Source: Carboxylicivirga fragile
GTDB lineage: Bacteria; Bacteroidota; Bacteroidia; Bacteroidales; Marinilabiliaceae
Reading direction: 5' to 3'
Length of the DNA: 64,000 nt
Assembly: GCA_025499625.1 (NCBI GenBank)
Contig: JAFMVD010000024.1
Span: forward strand, 1-64,000
Numbering within the stretch: the stretch's first letter is position 1; each line of letters starts with the position of its first letter. Shown here in pieces: positions 60,539-64,000 of this stretch. The notes below the pieces were generated by a model. The model saw only the letters and a program-made list of their open reading frames with translations, was not told the DNA's origin and ran no database searches. The position numbers and the translations under genes are program-made.

Positions 60539-61015
60539 ATGAGAAAAAGTAAACCAAAAAAGAGGATCATACTACCAGATCCACGATTTAACGACATTCA
60601 GGTGACACAGTTTGTGAACAACTTGATGTTGGATGGAAAGAAATCCATCGCTTTCAAAATTTTCTATGATGCCATGGATCGTATGGCTGACAAAGCAGAA
60701 AAAGAAGGTAAGCCAGTATTGGAAATCTTCAAGAAAGCACTTGAAAACATTACTCCTGCGGTGGAGGTTAAAAGCCGTCGTGTTGGTGGGGCTACATTTC
60801 AGGTTCCAACGGAAATTCGTCCAGCCCGTAAGATGTCCATCAGCATGAAGAACTTGATTTTATTCTCGCGTAAGCGTAGTGGAAAATCAATGGCAGAGAA
60901 ATTGTCTGCCGAAATTGTTGCTGCATATAATTTAGAAGGCGCTGCCTACAAGAAGAAAGAAGACATGCATAAGATGGCGGAAGCTAACCGTGCATTTGCT
61001 CACTTCAGATTTTAA
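60539..61015 (+). CDS. rpsG: 30S ribosomal protein S7
   Basis: S7 (158 residues) nucleates assembly of the 30S head. The start [17 protein letters not shown] and the block [21 protein letters not shown] are typical, as is the C-terminal [14 protein letters not shown] 109-bp gap separates it from rpsL and 26 bp from fusA. Confidence 0.97.
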   Translation: MRKSKPKKRIILPDPRFNDIQVTQFVNNLMLDGKKSIAFKIFYDAMDRMADKAEKEGKPVLEIFKKALENITPAVEVKSRRVGGATFQVPTEIRPARKMSISMKNLILFSRKRSGKSMAEKLSAEIVAAYNLEGAAYKKKEDMHKMAEANRAFAHFRF

Positions 61016-61041
61016 TCAATAATTTTAAGGATTTAATTGTC

Positions 61042-63153
61042 ATGGGAAAGGCAGATCTTAAAAAGACCAGAAACATTGGGATTATGGCCCATATCGATGC
61101 TGGTAAAACAACGACTACAGAGCGTATCTTGTTTTATACTGGTATCACTCACAAGATTGGTGAGGTACACGATGGTGCCGCTACAATGGACTGGATGGAA
61201 CAGGAGCAAGAGCGTGGTATTACTATTACCTCTGCAGCTGTAACTACTAACTGGATTTACGAAGGTGTTGAAAATAAAGTTAACATTATTGATACTCCGG
61301 GTCATGTTGACTTTACTGTTGAGGTAGAGCGTTCGTTACGTATATTAGATGGTGCAGTTGCATTATTTTGTGCTGTTGGTGGTGTAGAGCCTCAGTCTGA
61401 AACTGTTTGGCGTCAGGCTAATAAATATAATGTACCACGTATCGGATTCGTTAATAAAATGGATCGTTCGGGTGCTAACTTTTTCGAAGTAGTTCGTCAG
61501 GTTCGCGAAATGTTGGGTGCAAATCCAATTCCTTTGCAAATTCCAATTGGTGCTGAGGATGATTTCCAAGGTGTGATTGACTTAATCGAAAACAAAGCTG
61601 TTGTGTGGTTCGACGATGAGCAAATGGGTTCTCGTTACGAATTGCAGGAGATACCTGAGAACTTGAAAGCAGAAGCTGAAGAGTGGAGAGGTAAATTGGT
61701 TGAAGCAGTTGCTGAACACGATGATGAATTAATGGAGCGTTATTTCGAAGATCCAGATTCAATTACTCGTGATCAAATGATCGAAGTAATTCGTAAGGCA
61801 ACTATTGCTCAAACAATTACTCCAATGATGTGTGGTTCAGCCTTTAAAAATAAAGGTGTTCAACGTTTATTAGATGCAGTAATTCAGTACTTACCAAGTC
61901 CAGCGGACATAGGTGAGATTCAAGGTTTCAACCCTAAGACTGAAGAGGAAGTATCATATAAGATGGACGAAGATGAGCCATTGTCAGCACTTGCGTTTAA
62001 AATTGCTACTGACCCATTCGTAGGCCGTTTGGCATTTATGCGTGTGTACTCGGGTAAAATCGATGCAGGTTCATATGTGTTGAATACACGTACCGGTAAA
62101 AAAGAGCGTATCTCTCGTTTATATCAAATGAAATCGAACAAGCAGTTGCCTCGTGAGGTAATTGGTGCTGGTGATATTTGTGCTGGTGTTGGTTTCAAAG
62201 ATATTCGTACAGGTGATACACTTTGTGACGAAAAACATCCTATTATTCTCGAATCAATGGACTTTCCAGAGCCAGTAATTGGTGTTGCTGTTGAGCCATT
62301 GTCTCAAAAAGACATGGATAAAATGGGTGTTGCTTTAGGTAAATTAGCTGAAGAGGATCCTACATTCCGCGTTCAAACTAACGAAGAAACCGGACAAACA
62401 GTAATCTCTGGTATGGGTGAGCTTCACCTTGAGGTATTGATCGACCGTTTGAAGCGTGAGTTTAAAGTTGAATGTAACCAGGGTATGCCTCAGGTAACAT
62501 ACAAAGAAACCATTACTCAAGAAGTTGAGCTTCGCGAAGTATTCAAGAAGCAGTCTGGTGGTCGTGGTAAATTTGCCGATATTCAGTTCCGTATGGGGCC
62601 TGCTGATGAAGGAAAAACTGGTCTTCAGTTCGAAAGCATCATTAAAGGTGGTAACATACCTAAAGAATATATTCCTTCAATTGAGAAAGGATTTAAAGAA
62701 GCCATGTTAAATGGTGTACTTGCGGGTAACGAAGTTGAAAACTTGAAAGTAACAGTTTTTGATGGTTCTTTCCACGCAGTCGATTCTGATCAGTTGTCAT
62801 TTGAGATTTGTGCACGTCAAGGGTTTAAATCAGGTTCAGCACAAGCTAAACCGCAGTTATTAGAGCCTATTATGCGTGTTGAAGTAGTTACTCCAGAAGA
62901 GTACATGGGTGATATCATCGGTGACTTCAACAAGCGTCGTGGACAAGTAGAAGGAATGGAATCTAAAGCAGGAGCTCGTGTAGTTAAGGCTAAGGTACCA
63001 TTGGCTGAGATGTTCGGATATGTTACGGCATTACGTACTATCTCGTCTGGTCGCGCTACTTCATCAATGGAATTCTTAGAGTACGCAGGTGTACCTAAGG
63101 CAATTGCGATGGAAGTGGTAAAAGAAGCAAAAGGAAAAGTAGAATTATTATAA
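61042..63153 (+). CDS. fusA: Elongation factor G
   Basis: The 703-residue GTPase drives translocation. G motifs are in order: [16 protein letters not shown] (G1) near residue 18, RGITITSAA (G2), [12 protein letters not shown] (G3) near 88 and NKMDRSG (G4) near 142. Domains II-V follow with [18 protein letters not shown] and the C-terminal [13 protein letters not shown]. This is the canonical EF-G of the str operon. Confidence 0.97.
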   Translation: MGKADLKKTRNIGIMAHIDAGKTTTTERILFYTGITHKIGEVHDGAATMDWMEQEQERGITITSAAVTTNWIYEGVENKVNIIDTPGHVDFTVEVERSLRILDGAVALFCAVGGVEPQSETVWRQANKYNVPRIGFVNKMDRSGANFFEVVRQVREMLGANPIPLQIPIGAEDDFQGVIDLIENKAVVWFDDEQMGSRYELQEIPENLKAEAEEWRGKLVEAVAEHDDELMERYFEDPDSITRDQMIEVIRKATIAQTITPMMCGSAFKNKGVQRLLDAVIQYLPSPADIGEIQGFNPKTEEEVSYKMDEDEPLSALAFKIATDPFVGRLAFMRVYSGKIDAGSYVLNTRTGKKERISRLYQMKSNKQLPREVIGAGDICAGVGFKDIRTGDTLCDEKHPIILESMDFPEPVIGVAVEPLSQKDMDKMGVALGKLAEEDPTFRVQTNEETGQTVISGMGELHLEVLIDRLKREFKVECNQGMPQVTYKETITQEVELREVFKKQSGGRGKFADIQFRMGPADEGKTGLQFESIIKGGNIPKEYIPSIEKGFKEAMLNGVLAGNEVENLKVTVFDGSFHAVDSDQLSFEICARQGFKSGSAQAKPQLLEPIMRVEVVTPEEYMGDIIGDFNKRRGQVEGMESKAGARVVKAKVPLAEMFGYVTALRTISSGRATSSMEFLEYAGVPKAIAMEVVKEAKGKVELL

Positions 63154-63168
63154 GTTAGTGATTTCACT

Positions 63169-63474
63169 ATGAGTCAGAAAATTAGAATAAAACTTAAATC
63201 TTACGATCACAACTTGGTTGACAAGTCAGCTGAGAAGATCGTAAAGACAGTAAAGAGCACTGGTGCAGTGGTAAGTGGACCTATTCCGCTTCCTACGCAC
63301 AAGCGTATTTTTACTGTGTTGCGCTCCACATTTGTGAACAAGAAATCACGTGAGCAGTTCCAACTTTCATCGTACAAGCGATTGATCGATATTTATAGCT
63401 CAACAGCTAAAACCATCGATGCTTTGATGAAACTAGAATTGCCTAGTGGTGTAGAAGTTGAAATTAAAGTGTGA
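63169..63474 (+). CDS. rpsJ: 30S ribosomal protein S10
   Basis: The 101-residue S10 (NusE) acts in the ribosome and in transcription antitermination. [20 protein letters not shown] and [18 protein letters not shown] are conserved blocks. It follows fusA directly (15 bp) without tuf, so the str and S10 operons are joined here. Confidence 0.97.
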   Translation: MSQKIRIKLKSYDHNLVDKSAEKIVKTVKSTGAVVSGPIPLPTHKRIFTVLRSTFVNKKSREQFQLSSYKRLIDIYSSTAKTIDALMKLELPSGVEVEIKV

Positions 63475-63494
63475 TAATCTTAAATGTTTAAACA

Positions 63495-64000
63495 ATGCCA
63501 GGACTAATTGGAAAAAAAATCGGAATGACATCCGTTTTCAGTGCCGATGGAAAGAATGTTCCATGCACTGTTATCGAAGCAGGCCCTTGCGTAGTGACAC
63601 AGGTTAAAACTGTGGACACTGACGGCTATGAGGCTGTACAGTTGGCGTTTGACGAAAAAAGAGAGAAAAGCACAACGCAGCCAGAAGCTGGCCATTTTAA
63701 AAAGGCCGGGGCTACTCCTAAACGTAAAGTTGTTGAATTCAATGAATTCGAACAAGAGTTTAAATTAGGAGACACGTTGGGGGTTGATTTCTTTGAAGAA
63801 AACTCATTTGTAGACATTACCGGAATATCAAAAGGTAAAGGTTTTCAAGGGGTAGTTAAACGTTACAACTTTAGAGGTGTGGGTGATGCCACCCATGGTC
63901 AGCACAATCGCTTACGCGCTCCTGGATCTATTGGTGCAGCATCCTACCCAGCAAGGGTATTTAAAGGAATGCGCATGGCAGGTCGTACAGGTGGTGATAG
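63495..64000 (+). CDS. rplC: 50S ribosomal protein L3 (partial, runs off the window)
   Basis: The reading frame starts [20 protein letters not shown] at 63495 and remains open for 168 codons to the window edge. [14 protein letters not shown] and [21 protein letters not shown] are the L3 central loop. The end of the gene lies outside the window. An antisense ORF over it is a shadow. Confidence 0.95.
   Translation, partial: MPGLIGKKIGMTSVFSADGKNVPCTVIEAGPCVVTQVKTVDTDGYEAVQLAFDEKREKSTTQPEAGHFKKAGATPKRKVVEFNEFEQEFKLGDTLGVDFFEENSFVDITGISKGKGFQGVVKRYNFRGVGDATHGQHNRLRAPGSIGAASYPARVFKGMRMAGRTGGD

Overview
The window looks like the chromosome of a marine or anaerobic member of the Bacteroidota, most likely near the Marinilabiliales or related Bacteroidia. 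This rests on low-GC DNA, near absence of Shine-Dalgarno sequences, promoters of the TTG-N19..21-TAnnTTTG type, a DUF4492-cydA-cydB cluster, a fused hisB, FISUMP and CarboxypepD_reg-like proteins, and the str/S10 gene order rpsL-rpsG-fusA-rpsJ-rplC without tuf. The genus is an inference; no rRNA or tRNA gene was seen.

Layout. 1-3.3 kb: a TetR regulator divergent from a SulP anion transporter and a beta-carbonic anhydrase. 3.4-10.3 kb: a complete trp operon (trpEGDCFBA) preceded by a Trp-Trp leader peptide and a terminator (attenuator). 10.3-16.8 kb: purU, a TlpA-like thioredoxin, then the second half of histidine biosynthesis (hisH, hisA, hisF, hisIE) with three four-helix-bundle genes inserted between the his genes, ending in an HD hydrolase and a C_GCAxxG_C_C protein. 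16.8-22.4 kb: DUF4870 and DUF3124 proteins, a MATE exporter with a coupled small ORF, a lipoprotein zinc peptidase and an ECF sigma factor. 22.8-25.9 kb: cytochrome bd oxidase (DUF4492, cydA, cydB and a 41-residue CydX-like ORF). 26-36 kb (minus strand): a Cache-PAS-CBS-DUF294 signalling protein, a metallophosphatase, a TPR protein, a sodium:solute symporter with an enlarged DUF4212 partner, a porin-like protein and pssA. 36.1-41.9 kb: hisG-hisD-hisC-esterase-hisB behind two tandem His-rich leader peptide/terminator modules. 42-48.7 kb: an ERCC4-type nuclease, a FISUMP protein, a start-less gene remnant, a TPR histidine kinase with a LuxR-type regulator, and small envelope proteins. 48.8-54.9 kb: a large PPDK-N-like protein, acs and fabD. 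55-59.8 kb: envelope proteins, one with five internal repeats, and a truncated M28 peptidase. 59.9-64 kb: start of the ribosomal protein cluster.

The most striking signal is a set of intergenic tracts with a strict seven-base period. Ten of twelve are exactly five units (35 bp) long. Three pairs lie in inverted orientation on either side of the three four-helix-bundle genes in the his operon, so each gene plus its tracts forms a cassette of about 0.44-0.47 kb whose ends could pair in the mRNA. Each cassette has its own unit word (AGTCCGA, AGTCAGT or GCTAATA). Single tracts, or an empty inverted pair, sit between trpB/trpA, hisH/hisA, hisG/hisD and hisD/hisC, and an expanded array lies between acs and fabD. 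I infer a small mobile or RNA-processed element family related to the S23/Avd fold, comparable to rRNA intervening sequences but inside a biosynthetic mRNA. That interpretation is not proven by this sequence.
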